From contig CAMBFR010000004.1 of assembly GCA_945865815.1 (NCBI GenBank), positions 31,604 through 95,603 of the forward strand: 64,000 nucleotides of DNA, given 5' to 3'. Under the pieces are notes generated by a model. The model made no database searches and was not told where the DNA came from. It was given only the letters and a program-made list of their open reading frames with translations. This document shows positions 42,427 to 54,419 of this stretch, in pieces; the first letter of the stretch is position 1; each line of letters starts with the position of its first letter. Origin of the DNA: Candidatus Sulfopaludibacter sp. SbA3 (lineage in GTDB: Bacteria > Acidobacteriota > Terriglobia > 20CM-2-55-15). A program made the position numbers and the translations under genes.

Positions 42427-44607
42427 TTACTTCGCCAGCGGAGTGGGCCGGATCTGGAACTTTACAATCTTGCTTGTTGTTCCCTTGCCGCCTTCCATGT
42501 GGAAAGGCGCCCGGGTCGCGAAAGTGGTCCAGATTCCCTTCCCCTTCCAACCGGCGTTCGGATCGTCGATTCGCCCATCCATGCCTTTCGCATAAAAGCC
42601 CATCGGATAGGGCACTCGGAACGTAAGGAACTTACCGTTCACGAGAGCCACCAGTCCTTCAGACCCATTCCCGGTGGCCAGCGGAACATTGCTTCCCATG
42701 CCGAGCGTGTCGAACCGATCAACGAAGTTGTAGTACGCCGAGTCGGCGCTGCCTGAATCGACCGCACCCTTGTAGTTGGGACCCGGCAGCGTATGAAGCG
42801 TCCAGCCTTCGGGACAGTGCTGTCCGGTGGCGGTTGGTCCATTGAGCGGCCCCGTGCATTTGCGGCGGTCGAAGCTGGCGTGATGTCCGCTCGACAGCAC
42901 CGTCCACACAACGCCGTTGCTGTCGACGTCCATACCGCGCGGCGCAAACCCCTGCACAGGCGCCTTCGGGTTGTTCCACGGTACCTCGTAGATTTCCGAT
43001 AGCGCTGTTGACGGCGGGTTCGACCCTGGAGAAAGACGAACCAGAGAGCCGGGCACGCCAAGGACGGATCCCCAGATCGAGCCATCGACCGGGCTCGGGG
43101 CAACGCCGTAAAACGGCGTATTGATCCGCTTGTCCTTGGTTGGATCGATCGGCTGGTCGGGCTCGACGTACGCGTCTCGCCTTTCATTGCCGTTGGTATC
43201 GAGGACGAACACGGTCCAGCCCTGCGCCTTTTGCTCATCCTTGGTCTCGAGGTACACCTTGGTGTTGAACCAGCCCTCGACCGGGCCGCCGCCCGTAAAC
43301 CACAGCGTGCCGTTCTTGTCGAGGTTCAGGTGGTGTGTGCCAAAGCACGTATCGATGGTCGTGACCTGTTTGGTCTTCGGATCGTACAGTTGCATCTGCC
43401 GGCCGCTCTGTTCGATTGGAAACGCCTGTGCCGACGGATGAGAAGAGCCGTCCCGGCAGAAAGACGAAGTCTGATTCTGACGGACTCTTGCCGCAATCCA
43501 GACGCGAGACTGCTCATCCATTGCAAAGCTGTGCGCGTTGGCCTGGCTGGTCCAGATGACCTCGTCGCCCCAGAAGGGAGATGCCGCCGCCGGAGGCGTG
43601 TTCGCTTCGCTCGGCGTCTTCGGATCGCGAACCGTCAGCTTCACCTGGCTTGCGGTGTTGCTCCCCGGTTCCACGACCGGCATGTAATCCGCGCTGGCCT
43701 CGAGCGCTCCATAAATCGGCCCGTTTGCATTGATCCTCGGATTCCGCTTGTCGCTGGCGATCTCATCATGGAGATAGACTTTCGGATCAGCCCAGTCCCA
43801 CATGGTGATGACCACGTTCCGCTCGGCGCCCTGAGGGCGTGGCGGCGCAACGGCCGGCAACTCGCCGGCTGCAATCCGATCGCTCCAGTCCGCCCACATC
43901 CCCAGCGCCCGCTGGCGGCCGACCTGTGTGAACCGGTTGCTCATCCCGCCACCAGCCTGCCCGGACTGAATGCGCCGATCCCAGGCCGCTACCGAAGTTT
44001 CGAACGTGCCCAGTTCCCTGGGAATCTCGCGCGTGGCCTTATTGCCCATCTGGTGACATCCGGTGCAGCCATCCGTATTGATGATGTTGCGGATCCAGTC
44101 TCCCTGACTCTTCATGTTTGGCGAAATGCCATTTCCGCCGGGCCCCGTGCCTGGAAAGTCCGTCTTGGGCGGCAACTGAAGCAGCGAAAGCCAGTACTGC
44201 GCGGGATAGTATTCCGCCGCCGCGCGCGCGTCCCGAGCGGCTACCGCCGTGAGGTTCACCACTTTGCCGGGCGTCGTTTTGATTTTCTGTGAATCCACGA
44301 GCCCGTAGCCGCGAACCCATACGTCGTAGTTCGCGCCCGGAAGGTCGGGCAACAGATAGCGGCCCTGACCATCGGTCACCACGATCTTGCGCAGCGCGGT
44401 GGGCAGTTCCTTGGTTTCTGCGATCACCCATACTCCGGCTTCGGGCCCGCGCGGGCCGGTGACCACTCCGCTGACGTCATCATTGTCGATGGCGATGGCG
44501 GCTCCCTGCTGCGCGGCAACGCCGCCGCCAAAGCCCGTCAGCAAAGCCGCCACGAACGCGAAAATGGCAATGACTGTGAGTCTTGGATACAACGCTTTTC
44601 TGGTCAT
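42427..44607 (-). CDS. Secreted haem-binding beta-propeller protein with carboxypeptidase-regulatory domain
   Basis: A 726-residue exported protein. A signal peptide (AIFAFVAALLTGFGGGVAAQ) is followed by a carboxypeptidase-regulatory-like domain at ~45-125 (VSGVVTGPRGPEAGVWVIAE; GQGRYLLPDLPGANYDVW) and a single c-type haem site CTGCH at 181-185. A long WD/NHL- or Vgb-lyase-like propeller completes it (NAHSFAMDEQSRVWIAARVR, GTHHLNLDKNGTLWFTGGG, GMDVDSNGVVWTVLSSG). It resembles acidobacterial proteins of unknown role. A periplasmic oxidoreductase or lyase working with the nearby cytochrome is inference. Ribosome site: GAAGGAGG. Confidence 0.75.
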   Translation of the reverse strand: MTRKALYPRLTVIAIFAFVAALLTGFGGGVAAQQGAAIAIDNDDVSGVVTGPRGPEAGVWVIAETKELPTALRKIVVTDGQGRYLLPDLPGANYDVWVRGYGLVDSQKIKTTPGKVVNLTAVAARDARAAAEYYPAQYWLSLLQLPPKTDFPGTGPGGNGISPNMKSQGDWIRNIINTDGCTGCHQMGNKATREIPRELGTFETSVAAWDRRIQSGQAGGGMSNRFTQVGRQRALGMWADWSDRIAAGELPAVAPPRPQGAERNVVITMWDWADPKVYLHDEIASDKRNPRINANGPIYGALEASADYMPVVEPGSNTASQVKLTVRDPKTPSEANTPPAAASPFWGDEVIWTSQANAHSFAMDEQSRVWIAARVRQNQTSSFCRDGSSHPSAQAFPIEQSGRQMQLYDPKTKQVTTIDTCFGTHHLNLDKNGTLWFTGGGPVEGWFNTKVYLETKDEQKAQGWTVFVLDTNGNERRDAYVEPDQPIDPTKDKRINTPFYGVAPSPVDGSIWGSVLGVPGSLVRLSPGSNPPSTALSEIYEVPWNNPKAPVQGFAPRGMDVDSNGVVWTVLSSGHHASFDRRKCTGPLNGPTATGQHCPEGWTLHTLPGPNYKGAVDSGSADSAYYNFVDRFDTLGMGSNVPLATGNGSEGLVALVNGKFLTFRVPYPMGFYAKGMDGRIDDPNAGWKGKGIWTTFATRAPFHMEGGKGTTSKIVKFQIRPTPLAK

Positions 44608-44791
44608 GCAGGCCTCCTTCGAAAGACAGATCTTTTGGTTGTTCGGAATACTTTTGACGCGGAACAGTATCGCCCCACGACAATGGTGTCAACTTTTCCA
44701 ACGCTGTGTTTCCAGCGCTGTGGGCGCGGGGCTTCAGCGCCGCGCAATTCGAGGCTGCTCTCTCCGGCGCATTGTATAGAATGAAACGGTC

Positions 44792-46706
<1,915 letters not shown>

Positions 46707-46798
46707 TCAAATCTGCGGCATAGGAATTTGAAACTGGGTGTGCCGTGGGCGATCGTCCCGAGACAAGGCCTGGTCTGATCTGACACATCAGATTTGCA

Positions 46799-46825
46799 TT
46801 GACTTCTCAGTACGCGGCGTATATT
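46799..46825 (+). promoter_or_regulatory. Candidate sigma-70 promoter of the second receptor gene
   Basis: TTGACT at 46799-46804 and TATATT at 46820-46825 are separated by 15 bases, a little short but with good hexamers. It lies 31 bases before the chosen ATG of the receptor gene. Confidence 0.45.
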
Positions 46826-46855
46826 TCGTTTGCCAAGTTAGGGGGGCAGAAAATC

Positions 46856-49800
46856 ATGAAAATGAAACAACTTGTCTGTTTGATGACAGCGCTTCGTGCC
46901 CGCACGGCCCGCACGGCCCGATGTTTTGTCGGCCTGGTGCTCTGCCTTGGATTTTCCGTGCAAACTTTCGCGCAGTTGAATGCAACGGTCGGAGGAACTG
47001 TGTCTGATCCGTCGGGAGCATTGATTCCCGGAGTCGAAGTCACTGCGCGCAACATAAACACTGGCATCGTCACAACCAGACTGACGAATGAGGCGGGCGC
47101 CTACGAAATTTCGTCGCTGCAGTCGGGCGCTTATACGGTTTCCGCGCTGCTGCCCGGGTTTCAGACGTCAACCTATAACAATGTGCAACTTGGACAAGGC
47201 CAGCAGATCCGCCTGAATTTCACGCTGCAGGTTGCCGGTCTTAGCCAGGCCGTGGAAGTCTCTATCGCCGCCGATACTCTGCTCGCCACAACGACAGCGT
47301 CGGTAGGAAATGTTCTTCCGGATTTTCAGGTTCGCAACCTGCCGTTGGCCACGCGAAACGTGCTTGACCTGGCGAAGATTACAGCCGGAGTCGTGGACAA
47401 CAATTTCGGCGGCGGCCGCGTGAGCCAGATCAATACCACGCGCGACGGCCTGCCTACCAGCGATGGCCGGTACCTGGATTGGAACGGAGCCTACTCCGCC
47501 ACGTTCACAAGCCCCGATCTTGTCGAAGAAGTGCAGATAAGCATCAATACGGTCGATGCGGCCTCCGGACGTGGGTCCGGACAGGTGAAGATGCAGACGC
47601 GCGCCGGTACGAACCAATTCCATGGGGCGCTTTTCTATAGCAACAACAATTCGGCTGTGAATGCGCAGAGCTTTTTCCAGAATCTTGTCGGCGCACAGAA
47701 GAGCTACCGCAACCGGAACCAGTTCGGGGGCCGGGTTGGCGGACCCATTAAAGAGAACAAAGCATTTTTCTTCGTCCTGTATGACGGACAGCGATTCCTG
47801 GAAAAACAGACCGTGACGTCGGCGGTTCTTACCGACCCTGCCCGGCGAGGCATCTTCCGCTATCTCACCGAAGGTTCTGCCGGGGGGACGACCCGCCGTA
47901 ATGGCAGCGCCTTCTCGACAACGCCCTCCGTCGACCTCGGCGGGAATACGCTGACGACAGCGAATGGAAGACCGCTGTTCATGAATCAGATCAATGTCTT
48001 CAGCGACATCAACGATCCCAACCGAAGACGCATTGATCCCGTGTGGGTCGGGCCCCATCTGCTTGCCCGCATGCCGCTGCCCAACGATTGGACAATCGGA
48101 GACGGCCTGAACGTTGCCGGTTATCGTTGGAATCGGACGCACGCGGGTTTGGACAGCTCCACGGGAACAGAGCCGAACACAAACCGGAATCACATGACCG
48201 TTCGGATCGACTATCAGATTGACGACAGTAACAAGGTCTTTTTGACGGCGACTCGCGAAGAGAACTGGGGCGTCACGGGACAAACGGGATTGCCCGCTTA
48301 TCCGGATGGGTTCTTCGGCGAAGTTCGTCGTAATCCCGACTTCTACAGCGCGGCGTGGACGTCCACGGTTTCATCGTCCGTGCTCAATGAATTTCGGTGG
48401 GGATTGAAACGTGACAGCTTTATCGGCTGGTCGCCGTTCCATGTCGGCTGCTGCTATGACGGCGCCGCCGATGACGCGATCACAGAGGGGTCCAAGGCGG
48501 CCCAGGCCACATTCCCGAAGGTTCTTGGACAATTCTTTCACATTGCGTCGCCGGCGGGCGCAGCGGCCGGAAATTTGAACTTCGGCAACGCTAATGCAAA
48601 CTTCGGCCAGTACGGTCCTTTTGGCGTCGCATCGCCAAGGTACTCGAAGAGTCCCCTGATGCAGTTTGCGGATACGTTGAGCTGGACCAAAGGCACTCAT
48701 GCGTTCCAGGGCGGAGTTGAACTGACCTTCGCAAATTCCAATCAGTCGAACACGGGCGGCACACAGAGCACGCTTCCGCGAGCCCAGCTGGGCGTGGGCA
48801 ACGTTCCAGTTCCGGGCGTTACCACCGCGGCATTCCCGGGGCTGAACACAAACGACATCACGACGGCTCAGGTTCTCGTCGCTCACCTCGCGGGATCCCT
48901 CGGAAACGTCAACCAGCAGTACTTCATCAACTCGCCCAGCCAGAAAACATGGCAGGACTTCAGGGAGACGATTTCGTTTGCCCGGAATTACCATCAAAAT
49001 GACTGGGCCGCGTTTTTCAAAGACAACTGGAAGGTGACCAGCAACTTCACGCTGAACCTTGGCGTGCGCTACGACATTTACGGGTCGCCGTATGATTCGA
49101 AAGGACTCGGCGTCCGTCCGAAAGGTGGACAGGCTGGGTTGTTCGGTATTTCCGGAACGGATTTCAACGCGATGTGGAATCCGAACGCGACGGGCGGCTC
49201 CCTGACTCTGGTCGAGTTTGCCGGCAAGCACTCTCCGAATCCCGATACTCTCATTTACGGGAATGATCGGAACAATTTTGCTCCGTCAGTTGGATTCAGC
49301 TGGAATCTTCCGATGCTTGGCCGTCCCACGGTCCTGCGCGGAGGGTACGGCGTCAACTATACCGGTGCAGCCACGCTCCTTCAGTATTCGGGCAATCTGG
49401 GAAGCGCGCCCGGTTCGTCACTACCGATTTCGCTGACGCCTGCCGGGTATATGGACATCGCCTCCGCTATCAGTTCAAACATCTTCCCGTTATCCACTGG
49501 AGGCGCGCAGCCGTTTGATCCGGTGCCGTTTACGAATCGCACGACCAATTTCAACGCTTACGCCGACGAGCGCGTAATCCCCTACGTGCAAAATTTCAAC
49601 CTGTCGATTCAGCGGGAACTGGCGCGCAATCTTACGCTTGACGTCAGCTATATCGGCAGCAAAGGAACGAAGCTCTGGGGAATAACTCAGTTAAACGAAG
49701 TCAATATTTTCGAAAATGGCATCCTCGATGCGTTCAACATCACGCGCGCCGGCGGGACCGCTCCGCTGTTTGATCGTCTGTTGAACAACCTTAACGTCAC

Positions 49801-50893
49801 GGGCGTCGGCGTCGTGAATGGAACCAGTCTCACGGGGTCGGAAGCTCTGCGGCGATTCACGACGACGAATCAGTGGATCGCCAACGGCGAGGCCGCCGCG
49901 CTGGCAAACTGGTTCAACAGTACAAACGCGCTGACCGGAGTCAACGGCGGAATTCTCCGCAACGGAAGAGTGCCTGAGAATTTCATCGTTGTGAATCCCC
50001 AGTTTGGCGGCGTTTCGCTGTCGGGGAACGTAGACAATTCCACCTACCATTCGCTTCAAACGCAATTAACCAGGCGATTGTCCAATAGCTTCTCCGGACA
50101 GTTCAGCCATACATGGTCCAGGAACATTGGAAATTCCGCTGCCGGCAACAACAACAACGGCGATACGACCCAGGACACGCGAAATCCAAGAGACCGCCGA
50201 TTGCAACGCGGCCTGGTAGGCTTCCATCGAACGCACAATCTCAAAGGAAACGCGATGTGGTCCCTTCCCTTTGGACCCAACCGGCTGCTGCTCGCGAATG
50301 CTCCGTCCGTCGTTCACCGGATCGTCGAAGGCTGGGATATCTCCGGCATCTTCAGTTGGACAAGCGGCGCGCCTCTCGAGTTCCAAACCACGAGAAGGAC
50401 GCTGGGTAACCGAAACAACGAGAACACGGCGGACCTCCTGGGAACGCTTCCGAACGATCTCGGCCAGGTCAAGGTCGGCAAGGGCTTCGTCGAATACTTC
50501 AACGGCCTTTCCACACGTCAGGCGCCCCTGCCGAATTTCAGTGGGAATACGGCGCTGGCAGGCCGTTTCAGCAATCAGGTCGTTGTCGATGGATCCGGAA
50601 ACATCGTGCTTGCTAATCCGCAGCCGGGAATGACAGGCAACACCGCTCTCAATCTGAGCGGTCTGGAAGGGCCCGCTACTATCGGCTTCGACCTGGCGTT
50701 GAGCAAACGGATTCAGATCGGCGAGGGCAAGAGCTTCACGATCCGCGCCGATGCGATCAATTTTCTCAACACTCCGAGATGGGACAATCCCATCACGGAT
50801 ATCAATTCGGCGGATTTCGGCCGCATCACAGGCCATCCGACCGCCGGGACCGGAGCGAGGACGATCACGATCAACGCTCGCGTGGATTTCTAA
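46856..50893 (+). CDS. Oar-type TonB-dependent receptor, large
   Basis: A 1345-residue outer-membrane receptor. A signal peptide (CFVGLVLCLGFSVQTFAQ) is followed by the carboxypeptidase-regulatory domain (NATVGGTVSDPSGALIPGVE; TNEAGAYEISSLQSGAYTV). The plug has LPLATRNVLDLAKITAGVV, and ASGRGSGQVKMQTRAGTNQF leads into the barrel. It ends in an aromatic-terminated strand (TITINARVDF), typical for outer-membrane barrels. The ligand is unknown. The ATG at 46856 has GGGGGG upstream; an in-frame ATG at 46799 lies on the promoter. A strong terminator follows. Confidence 0.9.
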   Translation: MKMKQLVCLMTALRARTARTARCFVGLVLCLGFSVQTFAQLNATVGGTVSDPSGALIPGVEVTARNINTGIVTTRLTNEAGAYEISSLQSGAYTVSALLPGFQTSTYNNVQLGQGQQIRLNFTLQVAGLSQAVEVSIAADTLLATTTASVGNVLPDFQVRNLPLATRNVLDLAKITAGVVDNNFGGGRVSQINTTRDGLPTSDGRYLDWNGAYSATFTSPDLVEEVQISINTVDAASGRGSGQVKMQTRAGTNQFHGALFYSNNNSAVNAQSFFQNLVGAQKSYRNRNQFGGRVGGPIKENKAFFFVLYDGQRFLEKQTVTSAVLTDPARRGIFRYLTEGSAGGTTRRNGSAFSTTPSVDLGGNTLTTANGRPLFMNQINVFSDINDPNRRRIDPVWVGPHLLARMPLPNDWTIGDGLNVAGYRWNRTHAGLDSSTGTEPNTNRNHMTVRIDYQIDDSNKVFLTATREENWGVTGQTGLPAYPDGFFGEVRRNPDFYSAAWTSTVSSSVLNEFRWGLKRDSFIGWSPFHVGCCYDGAADDAITEGSKAAQATFPKVLGQFFHIASPAGAAAGNLNFGNANANFGQYGPFGVASPRYSKSPLMQFADTLSWTKGTHAFQGGVELTFANSNQSNTGGTQSTLPRAQLGVGNVPVPGVTTAAFPGLNTNDITTAQVLVAHLAGSLGNVNQQYFINSPSQKTWQDFRETISFARNYHQNDWAAFFKDNWKVTSNFTLNLGVRYDIYGSPYDSKGLGVRPKGGQAGLFGISGTDFNAMWNPNATGGSLTLVEFAGKHSPNPDTLIYGNDRNNFAPSVGFSWNLPMLGRPTVLRGGYGVNYTGAATLLQYSGNLGSAPGSSLPISLTPAGYMDIASAISSNIFPLSTGGAQPFDPVPFTNRTTNFNAYADERVIPYVQNFNLSIQRELARNLTLDVSYIGSKGTKLWGITQLNEVNIFENGILDAFNITRAGGTAPLFDRLLNNLNVTGVGVVNGTSLTGSEALRRFTTTNQWIANGEAAALANWFNSTNALTGVNGGILRNGRVPENFIVVNPQFGGVSLSGNVDNSTYHSLQTQLTRRLSNSFSGQFSHTWSRNIGNSAAGNNNNGDTTQDTRNPRDRRLQRGLVGFHRTHNLKGNAMWSLPFGPNRLLLANAPSVVHRIVEGWDISGIFSWTSGAPLEFQTTRRTLGNRNNENTADLLGTLPNDLGQVKVGKGFVEYFNGLSTRQAPLPNFSGNTALAGRFSNQVVVDGSGNIVLANPQPGMTGNTALNLSGLEGPATIGFDLALSKRIQIGEGKSFTIRADAINFLNTPRWDNPITDINSADFGRITGHPTAGTGARTITINARVDF

Positions 50894-50903
50894 TCCTCCT
50901 ACG

Positions 50904-50937
50904 GAAGCCCCCTCCAGGATTGAGGGGGCTTCTGTTT
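50904..50937 (+). terminator. Rho-independent terminator after the receptor gene
   Basis: GAAGCCCCCTC (50904-50914) pairs perfectly with GAGGGGGCTTC (50922-50932) around a 7-base loop, followed by TGTTT. It lies 11 bases after the receptor stop. Confidence 0.88.
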
Positions 50938-51054
50938 ATCTACTTCGGCTAGTGTGGTGTCTCTTAATTGCCTGGATACTTCCTGCGGCGGAATCGGCCG
51001 ACTTCGTTGTCGCTCCTCAGTCACAATAAATGAGCATTGCTCCCTCGTCGCGAA

Positions 51055-51480
51055 TCAGCTCGATGAATCCAATACCAGCCGGAATATTTTGCCTTTTGCT
51101 GTTCGGTAGGTTGAGAAACCGCGGCGGTCGAGGGTAAGAACATCCAATACACCGAGCTCGTCAGCCAGCAGCACGAGTGTTGCATCCGCAAAGTCCATTG
51201 GTGTGCCGGAGTATTTCCGCATCAATGCCGCTGCCTTGAAGATCTGCTCGGGTTGGGTGGACTCGAAAATACGTAACTCCGCGGTATGAACAAACTCGGC
51301 CATAAGGGTCGGGCCGTCGGAAGCATCGGCAAGAAGATGCATCGCTTCGGTGATGACCGCGCTCGTTGTTGCAAGCTGCCCTGAAAACCGATCAAGGGTC
51401 TCCGCCACAGATTCATGCGCCGGATCGCCACCGTCAAGATATGCGACAAGAGGGCCTATATCGATCAACCAGGTTCTCAC
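51055..51480 (-). CDS. PIN-domain toxin (VapC-like RNase)
   Basis: A 141-residue PIN protein, an RNase-type toxin. Acidic metal ligands appear as LIDIGPLVAYLD (Asp at 7), AVITEAMHLL, PMDFADATLVLLADE and LDRRGFSTYR near the end. The first codon overlaps the antitoxin stop by 4 nt. It is expected to be kept inactive by the upstream partner. Confidence 0.85.
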   Translation of the reverse strand: MRTWLIDIGPLVAYLDGGDPAHESVAETLDRFSGQLATTSAVITEAMHLLADASDGPTLMAEFVHTAELRIFESTQPEQIFKAAALMRKYSGTPMDFADATLVLLADELGVLDVLTLDRRGFSTYRTAKGKIFRLVLDSSS

Positions 51481-51704
51481 CGCCAGTTGCGATCCTTCAA
51501 GTCACGACGCCAGCCCGATTTTGCGCTCGGAAGGGCCACACGTCCCTTCAGATGCCCGGCACGGCGGCCAATGGGTTGATCGGTCAGCGCCTTATCGATC
51601 AACTCCCGCACCAGTTCCGATCTGGTCTTGCCAAGCGCGATGGCTCGCTGAGTCAGCGCTTCGTCCTGATTCTTATCAAGCCTGATTGTTAATGTCTTAT
51701 CCAT
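51477..51704 (-). CDS. Ribbon-helix-helix antitoxin
   Basis: A 75-residue CopG-type protein. TLTIRLDKNQDEALTQRAIA, then LGKTRSELVRELIDKAL, is a ribbon-helix-helix DNA-binding fold. The basic C-terminal tail probably contacts the PIN toxin. It precedes the toxin gene with a 4-nt overlap and should autoregulate the pair. Confidence 0.82.
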   Translation of the reverse strand: MDKTLTIRLDKNQDEALTQRAIALGKTRSELVRELIDKALTDQPIGRRAGHLKGRVALPSAKSGWRRDLKDRNWR

Positions 51705-51812
51705 AGCGGAGTTGTAACACAGCGTAAGACAGCCGTGTTACCGACCCCGCACTCCCGGTGAGGGAGGAATCGGGACAGTCACGATTGCGGTGGGCAGTTC
51801 TCAGCTTTCACT

Positions 51813-52724
51813 TCAGCGCGCGGGAGGCTGACCAAACATGTTCTCCAGCGTCAGGCTTCCTTCGGCGCACGCGAATTCGATCGACTCCGCACCCTCGGCG
51901 GCTCTCGAGAAGAATCCCGCGACTGTCCAGGGTTTCGTGAACAGTTTCGAGTCGTCGATCGTCACGGTGTAATCGATCGTGTCGCGATCAGAAATGGTGA
52001 AACGTTCGATGGTGTGCAGTGCGTCGGTCAGGTAAGGGATCTGGTAGGAATACGAACTCATGTTGAAATTCGTCGTGTCGACGACGAGCGTGTTGCCTTC
52101 CCAGTGACCGATCGAATCGCCCATGAAAAGGCGGATATCCTTTCCAAGGTGCTCGCGGCGGTTCAGATCGATGACACGGCTGGTGTGGTTGTAGTCGTAG
52201 AAGATCACCACCGATCCCGGACGCTGCATGAACGTAAACGGGTTCCCATCTTCGCCCTGAAAGAGTCCCGGCAGCACGCATCGCGCATTCAGCTCAACGT
52301 GACGCAAATCCTTTACCGGATTCTGGTCGAGAAGAAACTGGCGCCGTTTCGCGTCTTCTTCGGGCCGCCACGGAAGCTTGCGGTCCGCCGGATCAATAAT
52401 TCCGGTTCGGCGCTGCGGACGCGGACCGGCGCCGCGCAATGTCGCATTCCCCTCACCGAATATTCTTGGATAGGGACCGAGCCCGTCTCCGCGGTTGGAA
52501 ACCGACTGAGGGTTCCTCTCACCGGGATCGAGCGGGCTGGAAGGCGCGTCCGCTTCGACTCCGCCGCCTCGAATTCCGTTCCGCAGATACATCCCCTGCA
52601 TGTCCGGCTGGCCATCGGGCAGCAGTTTTGGAGCATATGCCGGAGATGCGGTGTTGGCCGGCGACTGGGCGCCGGCAACCGACGCCAGCAAGATAATGCC
52701 GATCACTGTGGCTGTAAGCTTCAC
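51813..52724 (-). CDS. Secreted hypothetical protein
   Basis: A 303-residue exported protein with signal peptide (LTATVIGIILLASVAGAQ). It has a Gly/Pro/Arg-rich middle and a beta-rich C-terminal half: FTFMQRPGSVVIFYDYNHTS, MGDSIGHWEGNTLVVDTTNF and IERFTISDRDTIDYTVTIDD. Many acidobacterial genomes carry proteins of this kind, without known function. The GTG at 52724 has AAGGAGG at good spacing and is preferred to the in-frame codon at 52748. Confidence 0.7.
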   Translation of the reverse strand: MKLTATVIGIILLASVAGAQSPANTASPAYAPKLLPDGQPDMQGMYLRNGIRGGGVEADAPSSPLDPGERNPQSVSNRGDGLGPYPRIFGEGNATLRGAGPRPQRRTGIIDPADRKLPWRPEEDAKRRQFLLDQNPVKDLRHVELNARCVLPGLFQGEDGNPFTFMQRPGSVVIFYDYNHTSRVIDLNRREHLGKDIRLFMGDSIGHWEGNTLVVDTTNFNMSSYSYQIPYLTDALHTIERFTISDRDTIDYTVTIDDSKLFTKPWTVAGFFSRAAEGAESIEFACAEGSLTLENMFGQPPAR

Positions 52725-52785
52725 GGAGAGCCTCCTTGGGTGGAGCAATGTTGCAATGCCGGAATCCGATGTGCAAGTTATTTGT

Positions 52786-52806
52786 CCGGCTCAGCGAGCC
52801 GGTTTT
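52786..52806 (+). terminator. Hairpin after ruvB
   Basis: CCGGCTC and GAGCCGG flank AGC, followed by TTTT on the plus strand. It lies just beyond the ruvB stop. The T run is on the strand opposite to ruvB, so its role for ruvB is uncertain. Confidence 0.4.
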
Positions 52807-52819
52807 CGTCAGGGAGGAG

Positions 52820-53836
52820 TCAGAACAATCCGGACTGCGGAGGGCGGTAAGCAATCCCCAGATGTTCGTACGCGAGCCTCGTGGCGATGCGGCCGCGCGG
52901 GGTGCGCTGCAGGAAACCGATCTGCAGCAGGTACGGCTCGTACATGTCTTCGATGGCATCGACTTCTTCGCTGAGCACCGCCGCAATCGTGTTCACTCCC
53001 ACCGGTCCCCCGTCGAACCGTTCGATGATCGCGCGCAGCAGCTTGCGATCCATTTCATCGAAACCGTGCTCATCGACGTCGAGTAATTTCAGCGCGTCGC
53101 GGGCGATGGCCGGCGTGATCTCCCCGGTTCCCTTCACCTCGGCGAAGTCTCGAATACGCTTGAGCATCCGGTTCGCAACCCGTGGCGTGCCCCGGCATCT
53201 TTTGGCGATCTCGCGGCAACCGTCCGGCGTGATCGGCGCATTCAGGATTTCCGCGGAACGGCGGATGATGTACTCAATCTCATCCGTTGTGTAGAAGTCC
53301 AGGCGGTGCACAAGGCCAAAGCGCGACCGCAGCGGCGCGGTAATCAATCCGGCGCGCGTCGTCGCGCCGATCAGCGTGAATCGGCGCAGGTCCAGCCGAT
53401 GGGTTCGAGCGCTGGGCCCCTGGCCGATTATGATGTCGAGTTTGAAATCCTCCATCGCGGGATAAAGAATCTCTTCGATATTGGGCTGCAGCCGGTGGAT
53501 TTCATCGATGAAGAGAACGTCGCCGGCCTCGAGATTCGTCATGATGGCCGTGAGGTCGCCCTTAAGCTGGATCAGCGGGCCGGCGGTCGCGCGGAAGCGC
53601 GCGCCCATTTCGTTGGCGATGACGGAGGCCAGGGTGGTCTTGCCCAAACCGGGCGGACCATAAAGCAGGATGTGATCCAGAGGCTCGCCGCGCTTTCGCG
53701 CGGCCTGTATCGCCACATCCAGGTTGTCTTTGACGTTGGCCTGGCCGATGTACTCGGCCAGCAGGCGCGGGCGGAGCGACAGCTCAAAGGGAGCTTCCTC
53801 TTCCATCATTGAGGGGGCGATAATGCGTTCGCTCAT
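52820..53836 (-). CDS. ruvB: Holliday junction helicase RuvB
   Basis: A 338-residue AAA+ motor of branch migration. N-terminus: [20 protein letters not shown]. Walker [14 protein letters not shown]. Walker [11 protein letters not shown]. Sensor 1: [11 protein letters not shown]. The C-terminal winged helix includes [13 protein letters not shown] and [16 protein letters not shown]. Length is normal. It follows ruvA with a 4-nt gap and works in the RuvAB complex. Confidence 0.97.
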   Translation of the reverse strand: MSERIIAPSMMEEEAPFELSLRPRLLAEYIGQANVKDNLDVAIQAARKRGEPLDHILLYGPPGLGKTTLASVIANEMGARFRATAGPLIQLKGDLTAIMTNLEAGDVLFIDEIHRLQPNIEEILYPAMEDFKLDIIIGQGPSARTHRLDLRRFTLIGATTRAGLITAPLRSRFGLVHRLDFYTTDEIEYIIRRSAEILNAPITPDGCREIAKRCRGTPRVANRMLKRIRDFAEVKGTGEITPAIARDALKLLDVDEHGFDEMDRKLLRAIIERFDGGPVGVNTIAAVLSEEVDAIEDMYEPYLLQIGFLQRTPRGRIATRLAYEHLGIAYRPPQSGLF

Positions 53837-53840
53837 ACGG

Positions 53841-54419
53841 CTACCCCTTCGTCAGAATCTGTAGGGCGCGTTTGAACAGCACGTCGAATGCGGCATCGCG
53901 ATCGCCATCGATGGCCCGCCGCATCGCGCTCTCCGCCAGCGCGCGGTTATATCCGAGGTTTTCGAGCGCCGACATCACGTCCACCTCGACACTGGATTTC
54001 TGCGGCGCCTCGGTAAACTCCTGCAGCTTGTCTTTCAGCTCGAGAATGATTCTCTCGCCCGTTTTCCTGCCGACACCGGGAATCGCCGTGAGCCGCGCAA
54101 GGTCCGAGCGTTTGATCGCGGTGATCAACTCCTCCACCGATCCGCCCGATAGGATGGTGACAGCCAGCTTCGGCCCGATGCCGGAGATCGTCATCAACTT
54201 CTCGAAAATCGTACGTTCGCGGCGCGTTGAAAACCCATACAGCGCGATGATGTCTTCACGCACATGAGTGTGAATATCGATTGAAACATCGGCGCCGGTA
54301 TCCGGCAACGCAGTGAAGGTAGTGAGGGGAACGACGACTTCGTATCCGACGCCGTTGACATCGACGATGACGCGCGCGGGATCCTTCTGCATCAGCTTTC
54401 CCCGCAGGTGGGCAATCAC
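53841..54419 (-). CDS. ruvA: Holliday junction protein RuvA
   Basis: A 192-residue junction-binding subunit. The start is [20 protein letters not shown]. Two helix-hairpin-helix elements are visible ([35 protein letters not shown]), and the C-terminal domain III contacts RuvB ([17 protein letters not shown]). The GTG at 54419 overlaps the stop of a microcompartment gene as GTGA. The coupling of ruvAB to shell genes is unusual. Confidence 0.96.
   Translation of the reverse strand: MIAHLRGKLMQKDPARVIVDVNGVGYEVVVPLTTFTALPDTGADVSIDIHTHVREDIIALYGFSTRRERTIFEKLMTISGIGPKLAVTILSGGSVEELITAIKRSDLARLTAIPGVGRKTGERIILELKDKLQEFTEAPQKSSVEVDVMSALENLGYNRALAESAMRRAIDGDRDAAFDVLFKRALQILTKG

Noticed and set aside
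43231..44292. 353-codon plus-strand open frame
   Set aside because: Antisense shadow of the haem beta-propeller gene.
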